From assembly GCA_038961845.1 (NCBI GenBank), contig CP152408.1, positions 3,968,001-4,032,000 of the forward strand: DNA of 64,000 nt, read 5' to 3'. The notes beneath the pieces are model-generated. The model saw only the letters and a program-made list of their open reading frames with translations, did no database searches and was not told the DNA's origin. This DNA comes from Xylophilus sp. GW821-FHT01B05. Lineage in GTDB: Bacteria > Pseudomonadota > Gammaproteobacteria > Burkholderiales > Burkholderiaceae_C. Each line of letters opens with the position of its first letter. The first letter of the stretch is position 1. The position numbers and the translations under genes are program-made. This document shows positions 34,030-42,689 of this stretch, one piece after another.

Positions 34030-35427
34030 ATGAGCAAGACCCTGTACGACAAGATCTGGGACGCACACACCATCGCGCAGGGCGACGATGGGCAGACCCT
34101 GCTGCACGTGGCGCGCCACATGACGCACGACGGATCCGGACATGCCTTCGACTTCCTGCAGGCCCGCGGCCTTGGCGTGCGCCACCCCGACCAGGTGTTC
34201 GCCACCCCCGACCATGGTGTACCGTCCAGCAGCCATGACGTCGCCGCCATGCCTGATGGAGACCAGCGCCGTGTGGTCGAACTGCTCGCGCGCAACACGC
34301 GCAAGTTCGGCATCGTCCATTTCGCGCTCGACGACCCCCGGCAAGGCATCGTGCATGTGGTGGGCCCCGAGCAGGGCATCACCCAGCCGGGCATGGTGCT
34401 GGTCTGCGGAGATTCGCACACGTCCACGCATGGCGCGCTCGGCGCGCTCGCGTTCGGCCTGGGCACCAGCGACATCCTCCACGTGCTCGCCACACAGGCG
34501 ACCTGGCAGCAGCGGTCCAAGACCATGCGCATCACCGTGGAGGGCAGCTTGCCTCCGGGTGTCACGGCCAAGGACGTGATCCTGGCCATCATCGCCAAGG
34601 TCGGCGCCAACGGCGCCACTGGCCACGTGATCGAGTACGCGGGTTCGACGATCCGTGCCATGTCGATCGAGCAGCGCCTCACGGTGTGCAACATGTCGAT
34701 CGACGCCGGGGCCCGCGCCGGCATGGTGGCCCCGGACGAAGTGACCTACGCCTACCTGCGCGGACGGCCATTCGCACCCGCGGGCACGGACTGGGACAAG
34801 GCCATGGCGTACTGGCAGACGCTGCCCTCCGACCCCGACGCCACGTTCGACCGCGAGGTATCGCTCGATGCGCGCACGCTCGCGCCCATGGTGACCTGGG
34901 GCAACAGCCCCGAAGACGCCATCGCCGTCGACGCCCGCGTTCCCGATCCCGACGCCGAAGCCGACCCGCAGCGCCGCGCTGCCATGCGCAAGGCGCTGGA
35001 CTACATGGACTTGGCACCCGGCACCCCAATGACCGACATCGGCATCGACCAGGTCTTCATCGGCTCGTGCACGAACGCACGGCTGGATGACCTGCGCGCC
35101 GCGGCAGCCGTCCTGCGCGGTGGGCATGCCGTGGTGCCCGCACTTGTCGTGCCGGGCTCCACCCAGGTCAAGCTGGCGGCCGAGTCGGAAGGCCTGGACC
35201 GCGTCTTCCGCGACGCGGGGTTCGACTGGGGCGAGTCCGGCTGCTCCATGTGCGTCGCGATGAACGGCGACATGGTCGGCCCCGGCAAGCGCTGCGCATC
35301 GACCTCGAACCGCAGCACCATCGATCGGCAGGGCAAGGGCAGCCGCACACACCTGGTGAGTCCGGCGATGGCCGCCGCCGCGGCGCTCACCGGCCGCATC
35401 ACCGACGTACGCACGTTGAAAGGCTGA
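34030..35427 (+). CDS. 3-isopropylmalate dehydratase-like large subunit (LeuC family)
   Basis: A 465-residue aconitase-superfamily large subunit holding a 4Fe-4S cluster. It has KTLYDKIWDAH, CGDSHTSTHGALGALAFGLG, NGATGHVIEYAG, IGSCTNAR (first cluster Cys) and SGCSMCVAMNGD (other two), followed by RTHLVSPAMAAAAALTG. It is close to LeuC, but no leuA or leuB accompanies it. It is driven by a sigma-54 promoter in a catabolic setting and linked to a carboxymuconolactone-decarboxylase-like gene. A catabolic dehydratase for a methyl-substituted or 2-hydroxy diacid (citraconate, dimethylmaleate type) is more likely than leucine synthesis. Confidence 0.88.
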   Translation: MSKTLYDKIWDAHTIAQGDDGQTLLHVARHMTHDGSGHAFDFLQARGLGVRHPDQVFATPDHGVPSSSHDVAAMPDGDQRRVVELLARNTRKFGIVHFALDDPRQGIVHVVGPEQGITQPGMVLVCGDSHTSTHGALGALAFGLGTSDILHVLATQATWQQRSKTMRITVEGSLPPGVTAKDVILAIIAKVGANGATGHVIEYAGSTIRAMSIEQRLTVCNMSIDAGARAGMVAPDEVTYAYLRGRPFAPAGTDWDKAMAYWQTLPSDPDATFDREVSLDARTLAPMVTWGNSPEDAIAVDARVPDPDAEADPQRRAAMRKALDYMDLAPGTPMTDIGIDQVFIGSCTNARLDDLRAAAAVLRGGHAVVPALVVPGSTQVKLAAESEGLDRVFRDAGFDWGESGCSMCVAMNGDMVGPGKRCASTSNRSTIDRQGKGSRTHLVSPAMAAAAALTGRITDVRTLKG

Positions 35428-35428
35428 C

Positions 35429-36067
35429 ATGGAGGCGTTCAAGATTCTCGAAGGCATCGCCGCGCCGCTGGAGATGGCCAACGTGGACACCGGCCAGATC
35501 CTTCCGGCCCGCTTCCTGCGCAGGCCGCGTCAGGAGGGCTTCCAGGACTTCCTGTTCCGCGACATGCGTTTCGACGAAGCCGGCCAGGAACTGCCGTCCT
35601 TCATCCTCAACCGCCCCCCCTACCGAGCAACCTCCATCCTCGTCGCAGACCGCAACTTCGGCGCCGGCTCGAGCCGCGAGCAGGCCGCCTGGGCCCTGGT
35701 GGACTTCGGCATCCGCTGCGTGATCGCGAAGGACTTCGGCGACATCTTCCATGCCAATGCCTTCAAGGCTGGACTGTTGCCCGTGCGGCTGGATCTTGCA
35801 ATCTGCCGCAAGCTCCGTGAACAACTGGCAGCGGTACCCGGCCGCCAGTTGCGCATCGACCTGCCCGCTCAGCACGTGACCGCGCCGGACGGCAGCGTCT
35901 ACCCGTTCGAGGTCGACGCATTCCGCAAGCGCTGCCTGGTCGAGGGGCTGGACGACATCGGCTTGACCCTGCAGTACGACACCACCATCACCGCCTTCGA
36001 GCAGGCCTACCGCCAGCGCTTCGACTGGCTTTTCCGTTCCCATCCAAACGCCCCCACGGGGGGTTGA
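35429..36067 (+). CDS. 3-isopropylmalate dehydratase-like small subunit (LeuD family)
   Basis: A 212-residue swivel subunit. It has NVDTGQILPARFLRRP, the NFGAGSSREQAAWAL substrate loop, IRCVIAKDFGDIFHANAFKAGLLPV and CLVEGLDDIGLTLQY. It starts one base after the LeuC-like stop. DMRFDEAGQELPSFILNRPP and NFGAGSSREQAA are LeuD-like, so both subunits are full length and presumably active. Confidence 0.9.
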   Translation: MEAFKILEGIAAPLEMANVDTGQILPARFLRRPRQEGFQDFLFRDMRFDEAGQELPSFILNRPPYRATSILVADRNFGAGSSREQAAWALVDFGIRCVIAKDFGDIFHANAFKAGLLPVRLDLAICRKLREQLAAVPGRQLRIDLPAQHVTAPDGSVYPFEVDAFRKRCLVEGLDDIGLTLQYDTTITAFEQAYRQRFDWLFRSHPNAPTGG

Positions 36068-36071
36068 TTCC

Positions 36072-36626
36072 ATGCCATTCTTCAAATCTCTTGCGCCCGA
36101 CGCAGGCCCGCCCGCCGTCTTTGTCCAGTATCCCGAGCTGTACCGCCCGTGGGCGGACATGAGCCAGAGCATGATGAACGGCCCGTCGCCGTTGAGCCAG
36201 GGCGAGCGCGAGATGATCCTCGCCTACGCGGCAGCGGTCGGCGGCTGTCAGTTCGTCTATGTCGCCCACTCCGAGGTCGCCTATGCCTGGGGCATCGAGA
36301 ATGGTGCCATCGAGCGCCTGCTCGAAGACCCCGCGACCGCACCGCTCAGCGAGCGCCAGAAGGCGTTGCTGGCCTTCGTGCGCAAGCTGATGGCTACGCC
36401 CTCCGACATGACGCAGGACGATGCGGACGCGGTGTTCGCTGCGGGCTGGGACGAGCACGCGTTGCACGACGCAATCGCGATCACCGCGCGTGCGGCATTC
36501 ATGCAGCGCCTAGTCGAAGGTTTTGGCTTCACGCCCATGACGCGCGAGCATGCCGTCAAGCGCGCCGAGCAGCGCAAGGAGCATGGCTACGTGAACCTGT
36601 ACTCGGCGTTCCGGCAAAAGACCTGA
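36072..36626 (+). CDS. Carboxymuconolactone decarboxylase / AhpD-like protein lacking the second redox Cys
   Basis: A 184-residue peroxidase-related AhpD/CMD-fold protein. LSQGEREMILAYAAAVGGCQ is the usual helix entering the active site, but the motif reads CQFVYVAHSEVA, so the CXXC of AhpD is reduced to CXXV while the His is kept. A redox relay like that of AhpD is therefore unlikely; a decarboxylase, isomerase or sensor role is possible. It starts 5 bases after the LeuD-like stop and a UUCG-capped hairpin follows, so it is the last gene of the operon. Confidence 0.82.
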   Translation: MPFFKSLAPDAGPPAVFVQYPELYRPWADMSQSMMNGPSPLSQGEREMILAYAAAVGGCQFVYVAHSEVAYAWGIENGAIERLLEDPATAPLSERQKALLAFVRKLMATPSDMTQDDADAVFAAGWDEHALHDAIAITARAAFMQRLVEGFGFTPMTREHAVKRAEQRKEHGYVNLYSAFRQKT

Positions 36627-36637
36627 CCCGCACCAGC

Positions 36638-36659
36638 GGGCGGCGCTTCGGCGCCGCCC
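36638..36659 (+). terminator. Hairpin with TTCG loop
   Basis: A perfect 9-bp stem (GGGCGGCGC / GCGCCGCCC) with a TTCG tetraloop lies 12 bases after the CMD-like stop. The very stable tetraloop supports a transcript end here, although no T-run follows. Confidence 0.65.
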
Positions 36660-36751
36660 AGTTGTCGCTGCCGATCACAGCATGTCCGCCACGAGGACAG
36701 CGCACACCCCGGAAAAGCACGCTTCCACCAGAAAAACGGCCCGCTCCATCC

Positions 36752-36767
36752 GGGCACGGCTTTTGCG
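36752..36767 (+). promoter_or_regulatory. Sigma-54 promoter for CoA-transferase/amidohydrolase operon
   Basis: GGGCACGGCTTTTGCG matches the consensus except for the first base, with exact spacing. It lies between the hairpin at 36638-36659 and the CoA-transferase ATG at 36905. Confidence 0.62.
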
Positions 36768-36904
36768 CAATGGCCTGCAGATCGACTTTCAAGCCAGCAG
36801 CCCAGCGTAACCCACCACGACGTGCTCCGCCCTTCGCCGGCCTCCCACCGCAGCCAGGGCCGCGCCGCGGCTGCCCTCATCCTTCCGACTTCACGAAGAC
36901 CACC

Positions 36905-38182
36905 ATGTCCAGCTCCATCGAAACCGATTTCCCCGTCCATCGCCCGCGCAAGGCCGGCGCAGAACTGGCCCTGCAAGGCTTGCGCGTGGTCGATTTCACA
37001 CACTTCATCGCTGGGCCCTTCGCCACGATGATGCTAGCGGACATGGGGGCCGACGTCATCAAGATCGAAGCCCCCGGCCGCGGCGACGATTTCCGCCAGT
37101 ACCCCCCCATGATCCCGGAGTTCGGCGGCGGCGCGCCCTTCGTCTGGACCAACCGCAACAAGCACAGCATCGCGCTGAACCTGAAGTCGTCTGAAGGCCT
37201 GGCCATCGCACTGGAGCTGGCGGCCAAAGCCGACGTGGTGGTCGAGAACTTCTCGACCGGCGTGATCGAGCGCCTGGGCCTGGGCTACGAGAAGCTGCGT
37301 GCCCTTAATCCGCGGCTGGTGTTCTGCTCGATCTCGGCCTACGGCCGCGAAGGGGCCTACGCCGACCGAACAGGCTTCGACCCCATCGCCCAAGCCGAGA
37401 GCGGCTTCATCCGCATGAACGGCTACCCCGACCGCGAAGGCGTGCGCTCGCTGTCGCCGGTGATGGACATCAGCACGGCCATGATGGCCTCCAATGCCAT
37501 CCTGGGCGCGTTGGTTTCGCGCAGCCGCACCGGCAAGGGCCAGGCGGTGGAGGTGGCGCTGTTCGACAACGCCTTCCAGATGACGGGCTATGCGCCGCTG
37601 CAGCAGATCTTCACGGGCAAAGAGCCGGTGCGCCCGGGCACGACCAGCCCGGACACCTGCCCATCGGGTGCCTTCAAGGCGTCTGACCGTGCGTTCCTGA
37701 TCAACTGCGGCAATACGCAGATCTTCCAACGCCTGATGAGCCAGGTCGTGGAGCTGCCGCAGGTCGCGCAAGACCCGGCCTACGGCACCAACAAGGACCG
37801 CGTCGCACGACGCGAGGAGCTGTTCTCCATGCTGCAAGAAGCCTTCGGCAAGCAGCCCTGGTCCCACTGGCAACCCAGGCTGCGCGAGGCCGGAGTGCCC
37901 AGCGGCGAGCTGCGCGACGTGGGGGATGCCATCCGCTCGCCCGAAGCGCTGGAGCGCGAAATCGTCACGCGCATCCCGCACCCCGAGCTCGGCTGGATTC
38001 CCAACATCGCGCTGCCGATCCGCTACGCAGACACTCCGCTGGCCGATCCCGTGCCGGCGCCACGCGTCGGAGAGCATACCGAGCTGGTGCTCAAGGACTG
38101 GCTGGGCTACGACGCCGACCGCATCGGCACGCTGACCCAGGCTGGAGCGTTCAGCGCCGCGCCGCCGCACCTGGCCCGCTGA
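36905..38182 (+). CDS. CaiB/BaiF (class III) CoA-transferase family protein
   Basis: A 425-residue class III CoA-transferase. It has LQGLRVVDFTHFIAGPFATMMLADMGADVIKIEAPGRGDDFR, NRNKHSIALNLKS, ADVVVENFSTGVIERLGLG, CSISAYGREGAY, and RTGFDPIAQAESG with the expected catalytic Asp. The ATG at 36905 gives the family start; the frame is open upstream but that part covers the promoter. An amidohydrolase gene starts 2 bases after its stop. The substrate acid is not determinable, but a dedicated hydrolase suggests a lactone or ring-opened acid. Confidence 0.9.
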   Translation: MSSSIETDFPVHRPRKAGAELALQGLRVVDFTHFIAGPFATMMLADMGADVIKIEAPGRGDDFRQYPPMIPEFGGGAPFVWTNRNKHSIALNLKSSEGLAIALELAAKADVVVENFSTGVIERLGLGYEKLRALNPRLVFCSISAYGREGAYADRTGFDPIAQAESGFIRMNGYPDREGVRSLSPVMDISTAMMASNAILGALVSRSRTGKGQAVEVALFDNAFQMTGYAPLQQIFTGKEPVRPGTTSPDTCPSGAFKASDRAFLINCGNTQIFQRLMSQVVELPQVAQDPAYGTNKDRVARREELFSMLQEAFGKQPWSHWQPRLREAGVPSGELRDVGDAIRSPEALEREIVTRIPHPELGWIPNIALPIRYADTPLADPVPAPRVGEHTELVLKDWLGYDADRIGTLTQAGAFSAAPPHLAR

Positions 38183-38184
38183 GT

Positions 38185-39267
38185 ATGGTGCAGGATCCAG
38201 CACCGACGGGCCAGGGGGACGCCACCAAGCCGGCAACCGTGTTCGCCGCCATCCACGCACCGCGCGAGGATTGGCTGGCCCGCGCGCCGGTCGAAGAGGT
38301 GCTCGATCCTGGGCTGGAGATCATCGACGCGCACCTGCACCTCTGGCAACCGCCCAACGGCTACCGCTACTACATCGAGGAGCACGCCAAGGATCTGGCG
38401 AGCTGCGGCCACAACGTGGTGGCCTCGGTCTACGCCGAATGCTTCCACATGTACCGCGCCACCGGACCGGACCATCTCCGCTACGTCGGCGAAACCGAGT
38501 TTGCTGTCGGACAGGCCGCCATGGCGGCGAGCGGGCGCTATACCGATTGCCGGGTCGCCTCGGCCATCATCGGCCACGGTGACCTGACGCTTGGCGAGCG
38601 CACGCGCGACTTGCTGCTGGCGCACATCGAGGCAGCCAACGGCCGCTTTCGTGGCGTGCGCCAGCTCGGCAAATGGGACGCCGATCCGGCCGTGCGCGGC
38701 AAATACTGCGCCGACCGGCCGCACCTGTATCTCGACCCGGAGTTCGGACGCGGCATTGACGTGCTGGCCTCGCTGGACCTGGCTTTCGATGCAAGCATCT
38801 TCCACCCGCAACTGTCGGACGTGGCTGGCCTGGCGCGCGCGCATCCGGACGCCCGCATCGTGCTGATCCACTGCGGCAGCCCGGTCGGCCATGGCGCGTA
38901 CGCCGGCCGGCAGGAGCAGGTGCATGCGGCCTGGCTCGCGGGACTGCAGGAGGTGGCGCAGTGCCCGAACGTGAGCGTGAAGATGGGCGGCATCCTAATC
39001 AACATCGGCAATGTTGACTACGCCAGCGCCAAGGCGCCACCCACGTCGCGCGAACTGGCCGACCTGTGGCGCCCGTGGATCGAGCCCTGCATCGAACTTT
39101 TCGGTGCAGACCGTTGCATGGTGTCGTCGAACTTCCCGGTCGACAAGGCCGGCTTCGGCTACGGCACGGTGTGGAACATGTTCAAGCACATCACGGCCGG
39201 CTGCTCAACCGACGAGAAGCGCATGATCTTCAGTGGCACGGCGCGGCGCGTGTACCGCATGGACTGA
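38185..39267 (+). CDS. Amidohydrolase 2 family metal-dependent hydrolase
   Basis: A 360-residue TIM-barrel hydrolase of the amidohydrolase-2 (PF04909-type) group, which includes lactonases, 2-pyrone-4,6-dicarboxylate hydrolase and decarboxylases. The metal motif IIDAHLHLW is at residues 47-54 (His50, His52), VLIHCGSPVGHGAY carries a further His, and the C-terminal GADRCMVSSNFPVDK occupies the place of the catalytic Asp segment (SNFP instead of the more common SDxP). The Asn at that position is worth checking. It is in one operon with the CoA-transferase. Confidence 0.85.
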   Translation: MVQDPAPTGQGDATKPATVFAAIHAPREDWLARAPVEEVLDPGLEIIDAHLHLWQPPNGYRYYIEEHAKDLASCGHNVVASVYAECFHMYRATGPDHLRYVGETEFAVGQAAMAASGRYTDCRVASAIIGHGDLTLGERTRDLLLAHIEAANGRFRGVRQLGKWDADPAVRGKYCADRPHLYLDPEFGRGIDVLASLDLAFDASIFHPQLSDVAGLARAHPDARIVLIHCGSPVGHGAYAGRQEQVHAAWLAGLQEVAQCPNVSVKMGGILINIGNVDYASAKAPPTSRELADLWRPWIEPCIELFGADRCMVSSNFPVDKAGFGYGTVWNMFKHITAGCSTDEKRMIFSGTARRVYRMD

Positions 39268-39325
39268 CGCGCTTGAGCGCACACACCAACTGCGCGCTGA
39301 TGCAGCACGCAGCGACCGCCCATCC

Positions 39326-40234
39326 ATGAAGCTGCACTACCTCAAATACTTCTGCGTGCTGGCTGAGGAGCTGCACTTCCACCGCGCCGCGAGCCGGTTG
39401 GCGATCTCGCAGCCACCGCTGAGCGCTGCCATCAAGTGCATCGAGGAGGAGCTGGGTGCCCAACTGCTGCTGCGCAACAGCAAGATGGTCCAGCTGACGC
39501 CCGCTGGTCAAGCCTTCCTGGTGGAGGCCCGCGAGATCTTGGAACGCGTGGACCGCGTCCGCGGCATCGTGCGGGCAGTCGACGAGGGCGTGCACGCCCG
39601 CCTGGACATCGGCATGGCAGGCTCTCTCATGTACCGCGAGGTGCCCGACATCCTTGCCCGGTTCCGGTGCGAGGCACCTCACGTCGATGTGGTGTTGCAC
39701 GAGCTGGCGACGGTCGAGCAGATCGACAAGCTGCTGCGCAAGCAGCTGCACGCTGCCTTTGTGCACGGTGCCGTGATGCCGCCACAGCTGGCTGCCCTGC
39801 CGCTGCGTGACGACGTCTTCGTGCTCTGTATGCCCGAAGACCACCCGCATGCCGGGGATGCAGAGGTCGATCTGCGCCACCTGGCCCATGAGCCCTTCGT
39901 GATGTTCTCGCGTGAGGGCGCACCCGCGAACCACGACAACGTCATCGCAATCTTCAGCCGCGCCGGCTTCCACCCGCGCACCGTGCACCGAGCCCGGGTG
40001 TGGCTCACGATCGTGGCCATGGTGGCCCAAGGCAGCGGCGTGGCGCTGGTGCCCCGCTCGCTCGCCAATGCGCGAGTGGCCGGCGTGCGCTTCGTGCCGT
40101 TCAAAGGCGAGACCACGATCGCACCGGCTCGCTTAGCGTGGAATCCAGACGGGGCGCCGCCGGCGTTGCTGCGGTTCCTGGAGACGGCGACGCACACGAT
40201 CCGACGCCCAGGAAAAGCAGCCATCGAGGTGTGA
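39326..40234 (+). CDS. LysR-family transcriptional regulator
   Basis: A 302-residue LysR regulator of the CatR/BenM-like type (MKLHYLKYFCVLAEELHFHR, ISQPPLSAAIK) with a normal C-terminal effector domain (DVVLHELATVEQIDKLL; ALVPRSLANARVAGVRF). It lies 58 bases downstream of the amidohydrolase on the same strand and is convergent with the next SBP. It probably controls the CoA-transferase/amidohydrolase unit or an adjacent SBP. The effector is unknown. Confidence 0.92.
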   Translation: MKLHYLKYFCVLAEELHFHRAASRLAISQPPLSAAIKCIEEELGAQLLLRNSKMVQLTPAGQAFLVEAREILERVDRVRGIVRAVDEGVHARLDIGMAGSLMYREVPDILARFRCEAPHVDVVLHELATVEQIDKLLRKQLHAAFVHGAVMPPQLAALPLRDDVFVLCMPEDHPHAGDAEVDLRHLAHEPFVMFSREGAPANHDNVIAIFSRAGFHPRTVHRARVWLTIVAMVAQGSGVALVPRSLANARVAGVRFVPFKGETTIAPARLAWNPDGAPPALLRFLETATHTIRRPGKAAIEV

Positions 40235-40311
40235 TGCTCGCTGGCTTCTCGTGAATTCCGTGCCCAACCAGAGCGCTGTGCCAGCGGCCAGCGCACCGTC
40301 CAGCCCGATCC

Positions 40312-41298
40312 CTATTCGCGGGGAAGCTGCAGGTCGTTGACCAGCTTGGTCAGGCTGCTCGCTTCATCGCGCACGAAGCGCGTGAACTCGTCGGAGCTCA
40401 TGGTCATGACCTCCGAACCCTCCTCGCGAAAGCGCTTCTTCAGCTCGGGTTTGGCCATCGCGAAGGCGAGCGCGTCCGAGAGTTTGTGCACGACATCCTT
40501 CGGCGTGCCCGCTGGCGCGAACAGACCCATCCACAGGTAGAAGCTATAGCCGGGTGCGCCCTGCTCCGCAATCGTCGGCACATCGGGCAGCAGCTCCAGG
40601 CGCGTGGTTCCCGATGAGCCGAGCGCTTTGAGCTGCCCTGATTTCAGCATGGCGGAAGCGCTGCCATAGGCCTCCATGAGCAGGCCGACGCGCCCTGCAA
40701 TCAGGTCTGGCCAAGCCGCGGAGTTGCCCTTGTAGGGCACGTGCGTCAGGTTGACGCCCGCCCGGTGGGCGAACATCGCTGCCGCGAGGTGGGTGGTACT
40801 GCCATTGCCGGCCGACGCGTAGGTCAGGGTCGCCGGGTTGGACCTGGCACGGGCCAGCCATTCGGGCAGGGTCTTGTCGGGGCCACCCGGCGCAGCGATC
40901 AACAGAAACTGCGAGCGCGTCATCGGGCCGATGCCGACAAAATCCTTGCCCACGTCGTAGCCCGGATCGCGGCTCACGGCTTGCTGGACAGCGATGGTGT
41001 TGACAGACGCGAGCAAGGTGTAGCCGTCGGCGGGCGAGGTCTTTGCCGAGCGGATGCCGACCAGGCCGCCGGCGCCGACGCGGTTCTCCACGATGACAGG
41101 CTGGCCCAGCCGGTCGCCCATCTCCTTGGCCACCACGCGCGTGGTCACATCGACGGAGCCGCCTGGTGCGGAGGTCACGATGATGCGGATGGGCTTGTTT
41201 GGAAAAGGGTCTGCTGCGCTGGCGACGTTGAAACCGCCAAACGCGACCACCAGTGCCATCGGGATCGCCAGCAGTCGCTTGCGCATGGGAATCTTCAT
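40312..41298 (-). CDS. Bug/TctC-family solute-binding protein (class B)
   Basis: A 328-residue class B SBP: signal peptide MKIPMRKRLLAIPMALVVAF (cleaved after ASA), IRIIVTSAPGGSVD, ADGYTLLASVNTIAVQQA, DPGYDVGKDFVGIG, TTHLAAAMFAHRAG, HVPYKGN and tail DLQLPRE. The ATG at 41298 follows GGAGACGAC; a second in-frame ATG at 41286 is less likely. It is divergent from a LysR gene at 41590 and preceded by the best sigma-54 site of the window. Confidence 0.9.
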   Translation of the reverse strand: MKIPMRKRLLAIPMALVVAFGGFNVASAADPFPNKPIRIIVTSAPGGSVDVTTRVVAKEMGDRLGQPVIVENRVGAGGLVGIRSAKTSPADGYTLLASVNTIAVQQAVSRDPGYDVGKDFVGIGPMTRSQFLLIAAPGGPDKTLPEWLARARSNPATLTYASAGNGSTTHLAAAMFAHRAGVNLTHVPYKGNSAAWPDLIAGRVGLLMEAYGSASAMLKSGQLKALGSSGTTRLELLPDVPTIAEQGAPGYSFYLWMGLFAPAGTPKDVVHKLSDALAFAMAKPELKKRFREEGSEVMTMSSDEFTRFVRDEASSLTKLVNDLQLPRE

Positions 41299-41409
41299 GT
41301 CGTCTCCTTCGACGTGTTGGAAGGCCTCCGCCGGTTCAAGGGCATCAGGACTCTTCAGTTCCGGGCGCACGCTGTGTGCCCGCAAACGGGGGTTGCGATG
41401 CACTCTCTG

Positions 41410-41425
41410 TGCAAACCACGTGCCA
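41410..41425 (-). promoter_or_regulatory. Sigma-54 promoter for class B SBP
   Basis: The minus strand reads TGGCACGTGGTTTGCA, a complete match to TGGCACG-N4-TTGCA. The leader to the ATG at 41298 is about 100 bases. Confidence 0.78.
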
Positions 41426-41589
41426 CCGGGAAAACGTGTGTTTGACCGCTGCCCAGCGCTGTTTTTGCTCGCTGCGAGAACACGGCGGTACGCACCGAAG
41501 ACACTCCTTGCGTCGACTGCGGTTGCTGGCTTTCAGGTCAGAATGCGCGCGGCCCACGGGCGGGTAGTCGACGACTTGAGGAACAAGAC

Positions 41590-42483
41590 ATGGAACGCGA
41601 CAACATTGGAGACCTGCTGGCATTCCTGGCAGTGGCCCGCGAACGCAGCTTCACGCGCGCAGCGACCAAGCTGGGCATGTCGCAGTCGGTGCTGAGCCGC
41701 ACTGTGCGCAACCTGGAGGCCCGGCTCGGCGTGCGCCTGCTGACGCGCACGACGCGCAGCGTTGCCCCCACGGAAGCCGGCGAGCGGCTGATGCAGACCG
41801 TGGCCCCGCGCTTGGACGAGATCGAGTCGGAACTCGCGGCTGTCAGCGAACTGGGGGACGTGGCCAAGGGCACGGTCCGGATCACCGCCATCGACTACGC
41901 CATCGACACCGTCCTGTGGCCACGGCTCGCGCCGTTCCTGCGCGAGTACCCAGAGATCAAGGCCGAGGTCAAGATCGACTACGGCCTCTCCGACATCGTG
42001 AAGGACCGCTTCGACATCGGCGTACGCTGGGGTGACCAGGTCGCCAAGGACATGATCGCAGTGCGCATCGCACCCGACGTCCGCAGTGTCATCATCGCGG
42101 CTCCGTCCTATCTGCAGGACCGCGATGCGCCGCAGACACCGCAGGATCTGATGAACCACAACTGCGTCACACTGCGCTTGGCGAGCGGCGGACTCTACGC
42201 CTGGGAGCTCAGCAAGGACGGACGCGAGCTGCAGGTGCGGGTCGAAGGCCAATCCACTTTCAACGGGGTCTACCCGATGCTGAACGCGGCGCTCGATGGC
42301 GGCGGCCTGGCCTTTGTTCCGGAGGATCTGGCGCGCCCGCACATCGAGGCGGGTAGGCTGCAGTACGTGCTCGAGGACTGGTTCCCGACCTTCCCCGGCC
42401 TGCACGTCTACTACCCCAGCCGCCGGCAGTCCTCCCGCGTGCTCAAGCTCGTGGTCGAAGCACTGCGCTACCGGCGACCCTGA
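41590..42483 (+). CDS. LysR-family transcriptional regulator
   Basis: A 297-residue LysR protein whose N-terminus (LLAFLAVARERSFTRAATKL, SQSVLSRTVRNLE) belongs to the large group that includes DmlR. The C-terminal domain runs to YYPSRRQSSRVLKLVVEALR. It is divergent from the class B SBP at 40312 and upstream of another at 42690, so either could be its target. Confidence 0.92.
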   Translation: MERDNIGDLLAFLAVARERSFTRAATKLGMSQSVLSRTVRNLEARLGVRLLTRTTRSVAPTEAGERLMQTVAPRLDEIESELAAVSELGDVAKGTVRITAIDYAIDTVLWPRLAPFLREYPEIKAEVKIDYGLSDIVKDRFDIGVRWGDQVAKDMIAVRIAPDVRSVIIAAPSYLQDRDAPQTPQDLMNHNCVTLRLASGGLYAWELSKDGRELQVRVEGQSTFNGVYPMLNAALDGGGLAFVPEDLARPHIEAGRLQYVLEDWFPTFPGLHVYYPSRRQSSRVLKLVVEALRYRRP

Positions 42484-42511
42484 CGCCGACGCCGGGCACG
42501 CATGTGCTCGG

Positions 42512-42519
42512 GGTGGACA
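42512..42519 (-). promoter_or_regulatory. Candidate enhancer half-site (TGTCCACC on the minus strand)
   Basis: GGTGGACA on the plus strand is the reverse complement of the TGTCCACC core repeated at 33883 and 33915. It is followed by CACCTGTGCCC, which resembles CACATGTGCG at 7516 and 21091. It lies 63 bp before the sigma-54 -24 at 42582. Confidence 0.3.
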
Positions 42520-42581
42520 CACCTGTGCCCGCCGCAGACAAAAACCAGTCCTCTCGATGGGCCGCAGCGGGCAGATGTGGC

Positions 42582-42597
42582 GGGCACACGTCTTGCG
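42582..42597 (+). promoter_or_regulatory. Sigma-54 promoter for SBP-SDR operon
   Basis: GGGCACACGTCTTGCG has exact spacing and only the first base differs from the -24 consensus. The leader to the ATG at 42690 is about 83 bases. Confidence 0.62.
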
Positions 42598-42689
42598 CAT
42601 GCGTTGCCTGCAGGCCGACCGGTCGTGCCCTAGTGCCGGTCGGTTCGTGCCAGCAGGTCCACAACGAACCATCTCATTCGAGACGAAAC

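Noticed and set aside
32164..35490. A 1108-codon minus-strand open frame
   Set aside because: Only the last 538 codons encode a GMC oxidoreductase. The upstream part is antisense to the LeuC-like gene and its translation is not protein-like. The GTG at 33780 directly before the FAD motif is the natural start.
34030..36067. Leucine biosynthesis leuCD
   Set aside because: No leuA or leuB is adjacent, and the pair lies in a sigma-54 catabolic setting with a CMD-like gene. The family assignment stands but the leucine role is not assumed.
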